64,000 nucleotides of DNA from Protonemura montana. Its lineage: Eukaryota > Arthropoda > Insecta > Plecoptera > Nemouridae. A program made the translations under genes and the position numbers. Of this stretch, positions 44,501 to 59,500 are shown one piece after another (the first letter of the stretch is position 1; each line of letters opens with the position of its first letter). The stretch spans positions 18,939,076 to 19,003,075 of the forward strand of contig OX387604.1 in assembly GCA_947568835.1 (NCBI GenBank), in the 5' to 3' direction. The notes under the pieces were generated by a model, which made no database searches, had not been told where the DNA came from, and saw only the letters and a list, made by a program, of their open reading frames with translations.

Positions 44501-47500
44501 GTAAGTACAGGGCCATGGTTCTTGAGTCAGTATTTTTTTTTCTGCATAGGGTTACCAGACCAGACTGCACTTCCGGCCGAAATACCGAGAGTTTCGCTGT
44601 CAAAATACGAAGAGTTTTCAAGTCAAAATCCCGGTTGTTTTGTTGCCACCGTAGTGTTGATAACAAAATCACGGCAGATTTCCTGTCAAAATCCCAATCG
44701 TCTTGATGTCAAAATACCGGCAGTTTTGCTTTTAAAATCCAAATTGTTTTGCTGTCAAAATCCTAGTTGTTTTGCTGTCAAAATACCGATAGTATTCTTG
44801 TCAAAACCCCGGCAGTTCTCTTAATCGCTGAGGTAATTGAGAAGGTCACGACTGTCAGCGGCGATTTCTTCGAATCCTTGGACACTCGACTCATTCCAGA
44901 AGACGGATAACAATGACCAATGGACATGATTCAAAAATATCTTCAACTCCTCCCGGTGATTCATACAACAACTATTCGTAATGATTTTCAAGAAAATATA
45001 TGCAACATTGATCTTGAATGATTCATTGGTGATTCAAAAGCCGGTGGCTTGGAGCCCACGTGACGTCCGGTTGGCAGTTAGAGGTGGCGATCAGAGCTAC
45101 TAGTTCAGATGTTGCGAGCGCTTACACCAGGGATAGCTCTTCCCTCCAGCTTTCAACCGAACTACTTGCCGTTTAAGTGAGAGTTATGATAATACCTTGC
45201 ACTGACGGCTAAACTGTAATCATATTGACAGGTGACACGGTTAGGACAAAGCACACGTCACGGCTCTACGACGACCGCGCTGTCAATGATGAAGAGTACT
45301 CATGTCTTGGAAGGTATTGAACTCCTTGCAAGGCAATGAAACCCCTCGATGCGTCGATGAATCCCTGCGGTATTCGTTTCGCGTGCTAAGGTACCACTAT
45401 CAGTACCGTCATTTACCGCCGACGGTAATCCCATTGCCACGCGGAACGAAACACGAAAAACCAAGGTCCAGAAGTCGGAATCAGGTCAAAGCTGCATCTC
45501 AATATCAGAACAATCAAGCGTCCTTGACCCTGGGACCACAGGTACCTAGCGTGTGCACCTTCTAATTTCCTAGTCTTGGATTAAGCGAGGTGTCGAGGGC
45601 CTCGATGCTTGTTCCCATGTTAATACGTTAATGGGCGTAACGCCATTGATGAGAGTTCATGGTGCGAGCAGTGACCAAAGACCGAAGACCATAGACCAAA
45701 AACCGGCGACCAAAGACCAAAGACCGGTGACCAAAAACCGGTGACCAAAGACCGGTGACTAAAGACCGGCGACCAAAGAATTCAGAATGCATGCCGAATT
45801 GCCTCGCAGAACGTTTGCGCTGTGCATTGCCACCTTTATAATTACCTTCGGCCAGCGGAGCCCGGGAAGGGAAACACAGAGCCAATTGTGCTAGGAGCAC
45901 CGTTTCAGCGCAATTACACAAGTAGATCTACACTGCATATGATTACTCGCTATTATGCTCGGCGAAAACATTGTTCTCTGATCGAAATATCATCATCATC
46001 GTCACACATGAAGCATGTATTGAGAGTATAGAAGCATGCACATTGCATTGCATCCACGATGCATGTTGAGTACAGCAACAATGGGTGAAGGACTCGGGGG
46101 CAGTGGCGTTGAGCAGAGTGCAGCGAAAGCAGTCATTCCGTGTCTCGGAAATGACATAATGAGTGCTGTGTAACAATATCCGTTGCCAGTATCGCATGGA
46201 CTCCAGTATAACAATGTGAAGCAGTTTCCTGGTTCACAACTCACGTCCTCCAAATCCGCAGACTAATATATAATCTGCAACCTGCAACCTGAAACCTGCA
46301 GCCTGCAACCTGCAGCATTAGTGCAACCGAAGACCGTATAAACACTTCTGAGCATGGTCGAATTTGGTTCACTCGCTGTTTTGCAGTTCCTAGTCGTTAG
46401 TCGCTAGTCGCTAGTCTCTTGCCACCAGTGCAACAAAGGGCTAGCTGAAACATTGCCATATTTCGACAGAACAACTGAAAAGACATACATCAAGCACCTC
46501 TTTGACAAACATTCCCAAAATTAGAAGCTGTTGTCATGTTTGAAAGTCTCGTCCCATAGTTGCAGTCACTATAATTGCATTGTTGTCAGCCGGGTGACAC
46601 ACTTGCTGGACTTTTGTTGACACATCCTTTTCTTTTTCACGTAATGAACTTCGACAGGTATGCTTTACTATCCAAATGAATGAGTGTCGCAAATCAAATG
46701 TAGCCTTGAAATGAAGCGTTCATTGAAGGTAACAACCTGAGGATATCTCTACAAGACGCTGTGTTTTACTGCTTTGTGATCCTCATAGAAAGTTTGCTAT
46801 TGCGAAGAATGCCAGCATTGGTGATAGATGAACAAGAGTTTAGCTTAACATCAATTACTCGATTCGCTAGAAATGTAAAGTGATGCTATCATGTTAACAC
46901 GATCAAGCAAGGTGTAGGCCTCAGTAAAATGTGTACCGCTCTTCAATGCTCACTGTAAAACTGGGTCACCTAGGTAATGCACCATCGTGTATGGGTAGGC
47001 TACCACATAAACAGCAGGGCTCCTGGCTCGTTCATCTTCGAATTGTTGCAAAGCGAACGCAGATCCGTGTCCAGCATGGCCTTCGCCCTGGACCTCAGTT
47101 TGAAAATCTAATCAGAGTCACGTGATCAGCGTCACGTAATCGCCGGTGGGCTACGCAGTCAGGATTAGCAAGGGATTCATAAAGCAGACACCGAGGATAG
47201 AGACAGCGAATCTAGCATCCTGAAACCCAGGCACCATCAATCTACGCACTTAAAGACGTAGGTAACTCAGGAGGCGAGCGAGCTCAGACAACCTGTGTAC
47301 CGAAGAGCATCTTACCTTGAGGCGATCTACGTCATTAGTCCATGGAGACTTGCTTCAGAAGTGTTGCTGGTTACAGAATGACGATGGGCCTAATGAATTA
47401 TGCATTATTGTTTGTTTTAGGGGTGGTGATTGTCATCTCGCTGATTCTTCTTGTCTGCGGAGGACTGGTGGCCATCTTCTTCTCTAACCTAGTAAACGTT

Positions 47501-50500
47501 GTCATTGATGGGGTATGTTCAATTCTTCTCTTGGCTTTTTATGCGCTGAGCAATGAAATAGTTTTAAAAAAATGAACACCGCTCTGTTGCTAACTGAAGC
47601 TTATCACAATGAGAGTGTCAACATTTAAAAATTACATTTGAGTTATTTTGGAAACTTATAACAAGCTCTTAGCGGACGAATTTTTTAGATAGTTGGAAAC
47701 ATTGGTTCCTAGACCCTAACTGCTATTACGTTAACATTTCCTCAAACAGCAAAAAGCAAATATTCGCAACTATTACCGTGTAAAGCAGGGTAAGGAATTT
47801 TGAATTGCGTGCATTTATACTTGGTTTGAATAGATGCGAATACAGCCACTTGGATCTAGCATCTAGTGCCTAGAGATTATAATATCTGTCCTAAAATATG
47901 TGTTACACCTGCTAGAGTTACCTCTAAATTTTAGCACATGTGCCTTAATATGAAAACATGAGTAGGTAAAGATATTTTGATTTTTTGTTAATAAATATGT
48001 TTTGTGTGTTCAGCAAATCGTCCTTCGCGAGGGTTCCCCTACCCTGGGCTGGTGGCGCAAGCCCCCAGTTCACCCAATCATCAAGATCTACATCTACAAC
48101 GTAACCAATGCCGACGAGTTCCTCAACAACGGGGAGAAGCCAAAGCTTGATGAGATCGGTCCCTATGTGTACATGTGAGTCCAAAGAGATATGCAGGTTT
48201 GGTGCTTGGGAGTTTCGTGGTAGGAATTTCCTGCTGATACTTTATTTAAGGAATCAAGCAGCCAAAAGAAAACGCTGTAATCCGTTCAAGATGTTTACCA
48301 CTCTTTTCAATCATACGAGAAATCGAAACACCCTCTAAGAGATTAAATGCCAGCACTGATCTCTAATAACGTGGGTAGCGGTTGCCATAGAGAGATTTTG
48401 AAGCTAATGCCGTCATCTTGAGAGTCCCTGATTTTGAGTTCTCTTAAAGAGCCCGTGCTATTTGAAATAGTTTCTTTAGTATTTTTCGTGGTTTTTGTAA
48501 TTTTCTCAACTTTAATGGTCAAAATTGGTTGAAAACGTGTTTGAAAAGAGCATTGAAACAGAGAGAGATATCTCTGATTACGGACTACTACCTGTTGCCA
48601 ACAATAGATTGCCTGGTTCCAATTTTGATCTGTTTGCTGGATTCTATGCTCTATCCAGGTTTTTTTAGATCAGTTGGCTGTATCTTATGCTCTATCCAGG
48701 TTATTTGAGATCAGTTGGCTGGATCCTATGCTCAATCCAGGTTATTTGAGATCAGAGGGCGTCAGCTATGCAGTAGAACCTCGTCTAGGGTGTTCTGAGA
48801 TGATCTGGGGTGATCTAGAGGGATCTAGGGTAACCTGAGAAGATTTAGGGGATCTGGCCTGTCTGGAACACCATAGTTCGGCAATGTCACGTCTCATAAA
48901 GCAACGCAATGCCACTCAACGCATTGCGTAAGCGAGTTAGCCAACGCGTACGCACATTGTGGTTAGATCACGATTGCACATGGCACACAGCACACTGCCA
49001 GCTGATCACGGTGCACAGCTAATCAAGGTGCACAGCTGATCACATATCAAACCTCAAACACCACGCGCACAAACACCACCAGTCGCCATCAGGTCAGGTG
49101 AAATTGTGAAAGTACACTTGCAGCAAATTCCGCCGCTGCCGTTGTCGCCAATCAGCAACCCATCATTACTAGCAATTAATATTGGTTCCGTTTTCCAAAG
49201 TTTCGGTAGGTTATGCGTGTAAGAGTGAAATTAGTCTGGTTTAATGTGACGCGTGTTTTTTTTTTTTTTTTTAGAGCATGTTCGAATTTTTGAGAGTTTT
49301 TGTTGGTGTTGTTATGATGATTACGTCGATCATTTGTAGCGGCATCTCTGTTTGGTTTTCCGCACTTTCCTCGAGGTCGTTATGTTCTTCACGTCGATTA
49401 AGACCTAGCTAGCAATGTCAGAACTGCCACACCACACATTCACTTTCATCTTAGCAATTTCTTATTGCGATCAATAGTAGAGAAAGTGCTATAATGCTGC
49501 CGAATATGCCAGGTTGTAAGCTTGGCTATAAGCTTATCGCGGCGGAGAAAGAAAGTGATTTGGTTCCCATTTGTTTTGTTGCGTGAGCAAAAAGAGTGTA
49601 GTAACATTTTTTTACAACGAAAACGTAAATTCATATGACATTGGAAGAATAAATCATTTGTGTAAGCCTTGATAGGCCTTGATAGGGCTGACCTATGCGG
49701 CAGTGCATAATTATCTTACATTTTGTTCTGTTTGACATGCAAGCCATGTTACCAGCAGACAGCAAGTATTTCGAGGCTACTTTTTCAAACGCAGGCTCAA
49801 AGGCTAGGCAACGGAGTCGACAATATTGAGGCGTCGACGAAGATAGCTGGCACCTTGTCTGCACATAACCTAAAATAATGTACCGATCATTAGAACGCAG
49901 AAGCACAAATGAATACTCTTATTAGATATTTTTTACTAAAGACGGATTCACAATCAATTTCATTAAATATTATTCGTGTGTGTTAGTGAAATCTCTCGGT
50001 AAACCACAACGTGCCAAGTGGAACCAAAGGTGCAAACCTGTATAGACATAACCTGCATAGACATAACCTGCATAGACATAACCTGCACAGACATAACCTG
50101 CATAGACATAACCTTCATAGACATAACCTGCACAGACATAACCTGCACAGACATAACCTGCACGGACATAACCTGCACAGACATAACCTGCATAGACATA
50201 ACCTGCACAGACATAACCTGCACAGACATAACCTGTATCCAGCACGGGCATAACCTGCATAGGCCTTCACGTAATGTCCACGACTTACGGAAGTCTCGGA
50301 GAAATGTTCGAACGGAAGCACTTTTTACGAGAGTCACGTGACCAAGCGATTACCAACTCAGGGTCGGGCACTTTCACTTGCTTTTCGCCGCGTTGTCAAC
50401 GGCGCGACGACCTTGGGGACACTTGCTATCCAGTGCTTTTTGGCGATAAAGGGTCCTAACGGGGACCCTTCTAGGAAAACTCTCACAAACCGTCTGAGGA

Positions 50501-53500
50501 AGGGTTGCGCGGTAAATTTGACTTCGAAGTCACTTGCTATTTGTGTGCTATTTGTGTGCTATTTGTGTGCTATTTGTGTGCACATTCAGATCACATTCAG
50601 TTGAATTGTTGTATTGTGTTGAATGGCACACTGTTTTGATGACTGGTTCTGTGGCACTGGAATAATGGTGTCAGTGAATGAGTGGGTGATGATGAGGATG
50701 ATGATGTATCTAACCAAGCTTAAATGGGGAGGGGAAACCTGGTGCCGGTAGGTAGCTTACTCTTGTCGAGAAGCACCTAGAGGACTGCCGGCTTCACGTC
50801 CCTTTCAAATGACGGTACACCATGAACGACAGGATTCCTCCACAAATCCATGCTGTCGAAGGGTTGATAAGCAAGACAAATGAAGTTGATGTCTTAACTT
50901 TGATCCCTGCAATCTCTCTGCAACCCCTCTTATCGGTATGCTGGTCACCCATTCAAGACCTGACCTAGCGCAGTTTTGCTTAACTTAATTTCATCCCTTC
51001 AACCTCTCTCCAAACAGAACTGATCATGTTTCAGATGGTCACCTATCCAATACCTGATCCAGTGCAGTGTTGCTTAACTTTCATCCCTCCAACCACTCTC
51101 CAATCACTGTTTATGTATCAAATTGTCACCCATCTAATATCTGATCTGATTGTTTGCAATACGTGAAATCGTTTAGTCGCTAGGCATTGATCATAAAACA
51201 TAACAAACGAGTTAAAAAAAGCCTATCTTCAGTTGACGTATCAAATTGACTGAGTTGTTCCTGTTTCAGAGAGACTTGGGAGAAGGTGGACCTGACGTTC
51301 AATGACAACGGGACTATTTCCTTCAACCAGCAGAAGATCTTCAAATTTAGCCCCGAGATGTCGGTCGGAGACGAAGAAGACATGGTTGTTGTACCAAACA
51401 TACCAATGCTGGTTAGTAGCACTTAGACTACCCACAGCCAAAATTCACAGCCCAAATCCCAAAAAAATTCTTCGGTTTTAAACTAGCGGTGTTCATTAAA
51501 TCGTCCTTTCCTAAGGTGGACACATAATCAAGTGTCCTTCATTGAATGCGGGCTCTCAGGCGATAATCTTGTGATTAAATTGAATCTGATGCTTTTAATT
51601 GCCATGCTGTTTATCTTCACTGTCAGGAACATCTTACTTATTGCTTCTTCGAAAGTAAAAAACGCCTGCTTAAACTGGTACTGACTCTAATTTTAGCGAA
51701 CGAGTTTATTGGAGTTGGAACATATTTCATCACTATAGGTTCTTTGCAGACGACCTGCCGACCTCTCAGCTCAATTTGCAATTTCAATGCCACTTTAGAA
51801 CACCGCAGCTCTCAACTCTCTGTAACAACTTGAAAAACAGATTGTCATGGCAAAACAAAATAAAATATTCAGCTGATTACCGATAAGTGTGCTACCAGTC
51901 ATCGATAAGAAATAATAATTACACTTTCTATTCATATTCGCTCACTGAAGTTCCCATAACCAAGTCGTCAAGTCATCAAACGCAATGCAATTCCTAACTA
52001 TTGCTGTAACCTTTTCTTGGCATTGGACACTCTTGCAGTAAAACGCTAACAAATGAAAGCTCCTCTCCTTACACTCATTTGAAGCGATCCGTTTGAACAA
52101 GAAGAGTCCCAGCACATGACTGCATGACATGTATGACATTCATTGTCGTTGCTTCCGCTTAAGTCGTTTAAAAATTGAATACCAAATAAATTGCCATCAA
52201 ATGCATTGGAAATATTCTAGCTTCATGATCAACGCCCAAACAATCAGTAAATCTCTTTCTGAAATATAGTACATGACCACATTCACCTCGTCACCCATCC
52301 AGTCACCCATCCAGCCACCCATCCAGCCACCCATCCAGCCACCCATCCAGCCACCCATCCAGTCACCCATCCAGTCACCCATCCAGTCACCCATCCAGCC
52401 ACCCATCCAGCCACCCATCCAGCCACCCATCCAGTCACCCATCCAGTCACCCATCCAGCCACCCATCCAGTCACCCATCCAGTCACCCATCCAGCCACCC
52501 ATCCAGTCACTCATCCAGCCACCCATCCAGTCACTCATCCAGTCATCCATCCAGCCACCCATCCAGTCACTCATCCAGTCATCCATCCAGCCACCCATCC
52601 AGCCACCCATCCAGTCATCCATCCAGTCACCCATCCAGCCATCAATGACAGTGACAGTAATTTGTTAAGCTTCCCATGACTGTCGGGCTCTCTTCCGCGT
52701 GCCTCTCTTGTGACGCGTGTTCGTTTAAAATGTCTTCTTGGACTTCATTCCATTAACAGTTCATTAATCAAAGTGGCTGACCTTTTAGCTGACGGGTTGT
52801 TAGTCATACTGCGTCAGTTATATTGATTTTAGTCAACTCACCCTCAGTGTACGTAGAATCGAAGGTCTCACATCTAACGCAAGAGCAATGTTACATCATT
52901 GAGGACACTTTAGAATTGGTCATGTTAGTTAATTGTCTTACATATACCTAGCTTTAAATACTTAATATTGATCTCGGATAAAGGTTGACTTACTATGAAG
53001 CTTTACTCCACAATTTTTTTTGCAAAATGACGAATAATATATAATATTAGATAAAATTTTTAGAAAGTGGTAAGAACATAGAAATCACTTAATAATAAGT
53101 CAGTGTGTGATACATAAGAATGATAGGACATTACATTTTAAGCGGCATTAAGGAGATAACGAAGTAACAACAAGGTATGGATGATTATCTTTTTTATTGA
53201 CAACTTTCCTGCCAGCCTCGTTACTGCGTTTTTGACGAAAAACCTCGTTAGAACGTTTCTAATCAGCCCCTGCGTTACAGGACTAACACTGACCTCGTTA
53301 ATACGTTTTCGACCCACCCTACCTGTCTTGTACTAAACCTCGATATTACGTTTCTCCCCAACTTTGCTAATCTCTTTATTGCGTTTCCAGAGCGCCACTT
53401 CACAGAGCAAGCACGCCGCACGCTTCCTCCGACTGGCAATGGCCTCCATCATGGACATCCTCAAGATCAAGCCGTTCGTCGAGGTCACAGTCGGACAGCT

Positions 53501-56500
53501 GCTCTGGGGCTACGAGGATCCCCTGCTCAAACTTGCCAAAGACGTGGTGCCGAAGGAGCAGAAGCTGCCTTACGAGGAGTTCGGTCTCATGTATGGGGTA
53601 AGTAAGAGGAACAGGATTGAAGACACCTTCAGAACACAGTCCTAGCAAAACGCTAAGCATCAGAGATGATGTCTATAACTCTTGGGGTCAAATCATGTAC
53701 TTGCTGCAAGAAGAATTAAAAGGTTTTGGGCAAAGTTTTAGGCGAGGACACCTACTTACTCTTGGATGTATATATATAAAATTGGTTCAGGAATATGCAA
53801 GTCCTGTTTTATCTCTCAGCAATTTTCAGCAATTTTCAGCAATTATCAGCTTGACTGACAGATCGCCCACCTCGGTTTGCTCGGATATTTTATTTGTTGT
53901 TTCCTTAGTTTCTTTTTAGTGATACATCCTATGCTTTTAGTGATATGTCCCATTTTAATCAAGTTGTTAGCTACGTTCAAATATGTGGCTCGATAACACA
54001 TTCTTCCTTGCCACTTCCAAGGAAGTGTTGTAGGAAATGTAGTTTAGTATGTTGGCTAAATTAGCTAATAATTAATCATATATTACGTGTTCCCTCTCCT
54101 AAATTCATGCACAAGGACCTTCATCTCAGCCTCAGTGAACATTTCTCTTTGTTCCTTCATCATATAATCATTTGATCACTTATGACGTATTCTTTTACTT
54201 GTAGCCTGCCGCTAGTCTTCATTGAATAGTCAGTGGCTAATAATCAACGAAATTATTTTCCCACATCTATTAAAATTCCCCTTCAGGTAAATTTATCGTC
54301 TAGGACAAAATTTACATCGACAAGTACATCGTCATGTTCCTTGACCGGGTAACAGTGACCTCATCTACATCTGCACCCAGTGATAGCTTCTCTTAAAGAT
54401 AAAAGAATTGCATCTGTAAGACGCAATGTTGCAGTTGAAGCTACTCGCCCAGCTTCACCAGATCACGAATGTACACGACCTCCTGGGTGCTCTACACCTT
54501 CACATCGACGAGACTTTGGCGACGATGGCGCTGTTTGGCCTCAGCTTGCTTACTCCACGTGGTCAGCATGGCCACGACCAGTCAGCGTGGACCAATCACG
54601 TGGTCTGGCAGGTGCCAAGCGTCAGAGCTAGTGAACAGAAAAATGACTTGATTCGACACTTCAGCATCTGGCGCCGGGTTAGAGATGCTCTGTGAGATGC
54701 TGTGCTCCTTTGAGATGCTGTGCTGAGGAGAAGCATGTCGTTGATTTGTTTTTGCTTTGGTCAGTTTTCCAGCGTTTTCCACGTTTTCAGCATGCGTTCC
54801 AGTGCTCATACACAATTGGCGAGCTTTTCACAAGCATGTTCTCAGTTTTTTTTGTTGTCTTTCAGTGTCAACATTGGTCATTTGAGTTGCCGTTCATCAC
54901 GCAGTATAAATGCACAGTTTTGCTTATTTTGTAAATTTTTTGGGAGATTTGGCATGTGATTGGAAAAGTTGAAAGTGCGTTTTTATCTTTGTTTTTAGAA
55001 CACCGTATGAATTTGTATTCGCTTTAATTACCTTGTTACAAACGTTTATAAAAATTCTATAAATAATTTTACTAGCCAATCGCTGATTCGCCAAAGAATT
55101 AATCGTTTCATCACTTGCATTTTTGAAATTTTTGAATTTTTCACGAGCACTAAATGTCGTTTGTGCCTGTTGCACTGTGTTTTTACACGCACTGCGATGC
55201 CGAAACTGAGCCGACGAGTTCTTTAAGCTTCACCAGGCTTTGTCTTCATTTCTCTGATATTTTTGCAGAAAAACGGCACGTCCAGCGACCGAGTGACCGT
55301 CTTTACTGGAGCAGGGGACATCACCAAGTACGGGCTGATCGACCGGTTCAACGGACATTCACATTTAAAACACTGGACTTCTGATGCCTGCAACCAGTTG
55401 AACGGCTCTGACGGTTCCATCTTCCCACCTCATATCACCCCAAACACCACGCTCTACGTCTACGACAAGGATTTGTGTCGCCTCATGCCACTCACGTACG
55501 TATTCAGCTGATTTCAAGATGTTTCAGCTGAACTTAAAGTCATCAATGTCGCTGACATAATCTCACGACTATGTGTTTCTCCATATGATCACAATTTTAC
55601 ATCCATGTCATCACTCATCGTACATCACCCAAGTGGCTTTGCATGGGATGTAACTGGCCGTTGTGAAGAGATATTTTTTACTGGCTTTCAATTGAGTTAG
55701 AAAATGTTTTATGTTCCAAACATGTTCGAATCATGGTGATATAATTTAGCTATCTACCTGGTAGCAAAGACACATTTTTTCAAATGTAAGATGCAAGATG
55801 TAAGGCAGCGAACTTGGAGACAAAGTAAGTGCTTTGTACGACGTGTTTCTTAGCTGATCTGCCTAAAGAAGCGTTGTCTTGACTCAATTCTAACATTTTA
55901 TTCTTGTTTTTGAACTAACGTCAAATGCATTTATTGGTTGCAAGTTGGTTTCTAATACCCTAGCGCATTAGCCAACATTATAAAATTTGCTTCCTATTGA
56001 TGATCTTCTAAGTAAGTTATTTTTGTGAAAGAATAACAGTACTCGGTTAATGTCATTAGCCTCATGTCACTAACCGTTATTGTGATGTTCATGACGTGAT
56101 GCTTGTAATATGATGTTACCGTGATGATTCCCCTATTAAACCATAATATAAACATGGTTTTCCCCTATTAAACCATAATATGAACATGGTTTTCCCCTAT
56201 TAAACCATAATATAAACATGGTTTTCCCCTATTAAACCATAATATAAACATGGTTTTCCCCTATTAAACCATAATATAAACATGGTTTTCCCCTATTAAA
56301 CCATAATATAAACATGGTTTTCCCCTATTAAACCATAATATAAACATGGTTTTCCCCTATGAAACCATAATATAAACATGGTTTTCCCCTATTAAACCAT
56401 AATATAAACATGGTTTTCCCCTATTAAACCATAATATAAACATGGTTTTCCCTATTAAACCATAATATAAACATGGTTTTCCCCTATTAAACCATTATAA

Positions 56501-59500
56501 ACATGGTTTTCCCCTATTAAACCATAATATAAACATGATTTTCTCACATGTTTTTCTCTTGATTTTGGCCTGATTTTGCGCTTAATTCTTGTAACGATGT
56601 TGACCGCTTATGTCTTCAACAGGTTCCGTGAAGAAGTGGTGACGAATGGTGACGTGAAGGGGTACCGATTCAGCCCACCTGACAACGTGTTCGCTACAAA
56701 GGAGGTGAACCCAGCCAACGAATGTTTCTGTCCCCATGGACCTCCATGTGCACCTAGTGGACTTTTCAACGTTTCGCTCTGTCAATATGGTACGTACCAG
56801 CCGTACGCTACACCCTTTCCATTAAGCACATCACAAGTACATGAAAGAATGTTCAAGTTCGTTGGAAAGTGCGCCAATAAGCGAAACCTAAATGCTTTGT
56901 TGACAACGTTTTGACAATTTTGCTTGTGGCACTAGTCTGGTGCAGTCAATCAATAAATGAGTGATGATGAGGATGATGATGCTAGCCTAGCCTAGATAAG
57001 ATGAGGGTAAAATCGATGCCGACTCGCTGTATTGGGAAGTTAGAAGCTGACCATATTATCAGAGACGTCGTTATCAGAAACCAGTTACCCTGTCTGCAGC
57101 TCTCTAGTTCTGTCTACTGACGATTTAAAACGTTCAAAAAATGGTTTGTTCGTGACTTCAACAAATTTACAGCACACCCCAATCACCTACTAAATTAACG
57201 CAATTAAAACGCAATTAAAATAAATTTAAACGCAATTAAACGCAATTAAAACACAAAACATTACAAAAACTCAAATTCTTCATTCTTATTTTTCTGATCA
57301 CACTTGCATGGTTTTAGCTTTTCTTTTCCATTAATTTTATAAAGAAAGTGATTTTTCTAAACGTATTTGGATTGATTCGAATGAATATACTAGATGTTCG
57401 TCATCAATGTGTAGTTATCTAGGCGTTGTGACAGCTGCCTCGTCCAGGCCAAAAAGTTATCCAGACAAGCCAGAGATCACGTGACCTCTTCACTATTACG
57501 AGCTAGTAAACGACAATATTTGCTGTGCAGATGCACAATTGATCAAAACAAGATCTCACATGAGCAGGTGACTGGATTTTATTTCGGCTGATTGATTGAT
57601 TAGTGGTGTTTAACGACGTAATGTTTTTTGTCCGTGTCGTCCTGTCACTAGTATTTGAGCAATGGCATGTAAAGCTTTATTTCTCATCGAATGTTTGTGG
57701 TGTTGATTGACTGTGTTGATTGAGAAGAGCTAGTGCAGAACACTAATTAGGGCAAATGTACTAACTAGCATAAAACCTTCCGATAAGGAGGTTTGTTGAT
57801 TGGGAGAGAGTGCCAGGAAAGACATAGTCTAGGTTTGCAGAAGTCTCACCTAGGTTCGTATCACCTAGGATCTCTTGAAGGGGTCTCAAAGTTCTCAAAG
57901 GTTAGATCGTCTTTTTGAAAGCGTCGTCTGGAAGGCGTCGTGTTGAAAGCGTCGTCTGGAAGGCGTCGTGTTGAAGGCGTCGTGTTGAAGGCGTCGTCTT
58001 GAAGGTGTTATCTTGAAGGCGTCATCTCATTTTTCTGTCTGTCTACGTTGGTTAGTTTATTGCCGTCTAGTCTGCGTACGGGGCAAGATGTGGTTACAAC
58101 CGGACTGTGAGTGATGTTATCAGCTGGTTGATAAGCTGGTTGATCGGCTGGTTGATCGGCTGGTTGATCAGCTGGTTGATCAGTAGGTTGATAAGCAAGG
58201 CGAGTGAAGTTTTTGTACTAACTTTCATCCCTCCAACCTCCCTTCCGATTTCGAACAGAACTGGTCATGAACTTATCTTGTTACAGACCTATCGAATATT
58301 TGACCCAACGCTACATTGCTTAAATTTGGTTCGATGAGTTTTGAGAATTCAGGCATTGGCTTCGAAAGCTGGGGAAATTGACGAAAGGGCATATTACGAC
58401 CGAAAAGCACACTATTCTGCGAGAAATCTGTCGCCACTATTCGACACTGTAATATCGCCCAGGGCTGGAGGTAAAAGTAGTTCAATCAATAGTGAAATGA
58501 TTACTGTAGACAGGTTCCAGGTGTCTTGTAGTTGCGCACGTAATTAAATTTAAAATATACCAACGAAAAAGGTAGGTAAAAGAAATTGGTTTTGTAAGAT
58601 TATTATGTTGCTACATACGAAGTCACTCCACAAGGCCGTTTAAAAACACCTGATGGGTCCTGTAATCTGACCTTGGTATTACTGCCAAAATCTTTGCTGG
58701 AAAAAGAAATCTTGATATCACCCAACTTGTATTTATTCTAAGCGAAATCGTGTACTTGTTACGATTTTCGCTCTAATTTGAAAATTCGTAATTACTTCTT
58801 AAAGTGAAATCTTGGGACAGCAATAAAATGATTCAAGCCCAAGATCAGGTCTACAATAAATACTTTCCTTAGGACCTTTCGGTAACGATGGAATGTCTTG
58901 GTGCATTTTTATGACGCTCAATTAAAAATCCGCATCCTTTTTCCTGATCTCAGGACCATAAACTTTGGTTGACGTTGGCACTGAAACCATCTCTTGTTAC
59001 CAATGAGGTACGTGAATGTTCCAAATGATTGTTTGATTGTTTGACCTCAACAGTAAATGTGTGATATCAATCTGACCGGCTTAATTAATAATCCCTTCAT
59101 GCCATGCTTTAAGGTAAGAATGATTTTAATGCGCTTCTTACTTTGCAGATTCGCCGATCCTTCTGTCGTTCCCCCACTTCTACCTGGCCGACCCTGCCCT
59201 TCGAGACGCCGTTGAGGGGGTCAGCGAGCCAGATCCAGAGAAACACAGCTTCTTCCTGGACGTTCAGCCTGTGAGTAGAAAAAACAGTCGAAAACCCGGC
59301 TCACGACGAGCTCATTTCATCCACAATTGCAAGTTTGCTAACAAGTGAACGTAGAACGTGTAATGCGATCCTGTGGCTTTCAGCGAATCAGTGATCACGG
59401 AAAGAAATCGGTCTGCCAAACATTTGCTCACATTTATTCTAGAATTCTGGGCAATTAAATGTGTGCTTTCGTATTTTGATACCATCTCTAATGGCTCCCT

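Noticed and set aside
47342..47420. ATG at 47342 as start of the SCARB-like protein
   Set aside because: Reading through the gttttag acceptor gives an N-terminus unlike the family; the spliced exon at 44440 fits phase and topology better. It remains a fallback.
50011..50341. Several open frames on both strands with His-Asn-Leu or Met-Ser-Val repeats
   Set aside because: By-product of a 15-bp repeat, open in all frames without stops; it lies in an intron.
52197..52668. Open frames rich in Pro-Ile-Gln (plus) and Trp-Met-Gly (minus)
   Set aside because: By-product of a 12-bp repeat in an intron.
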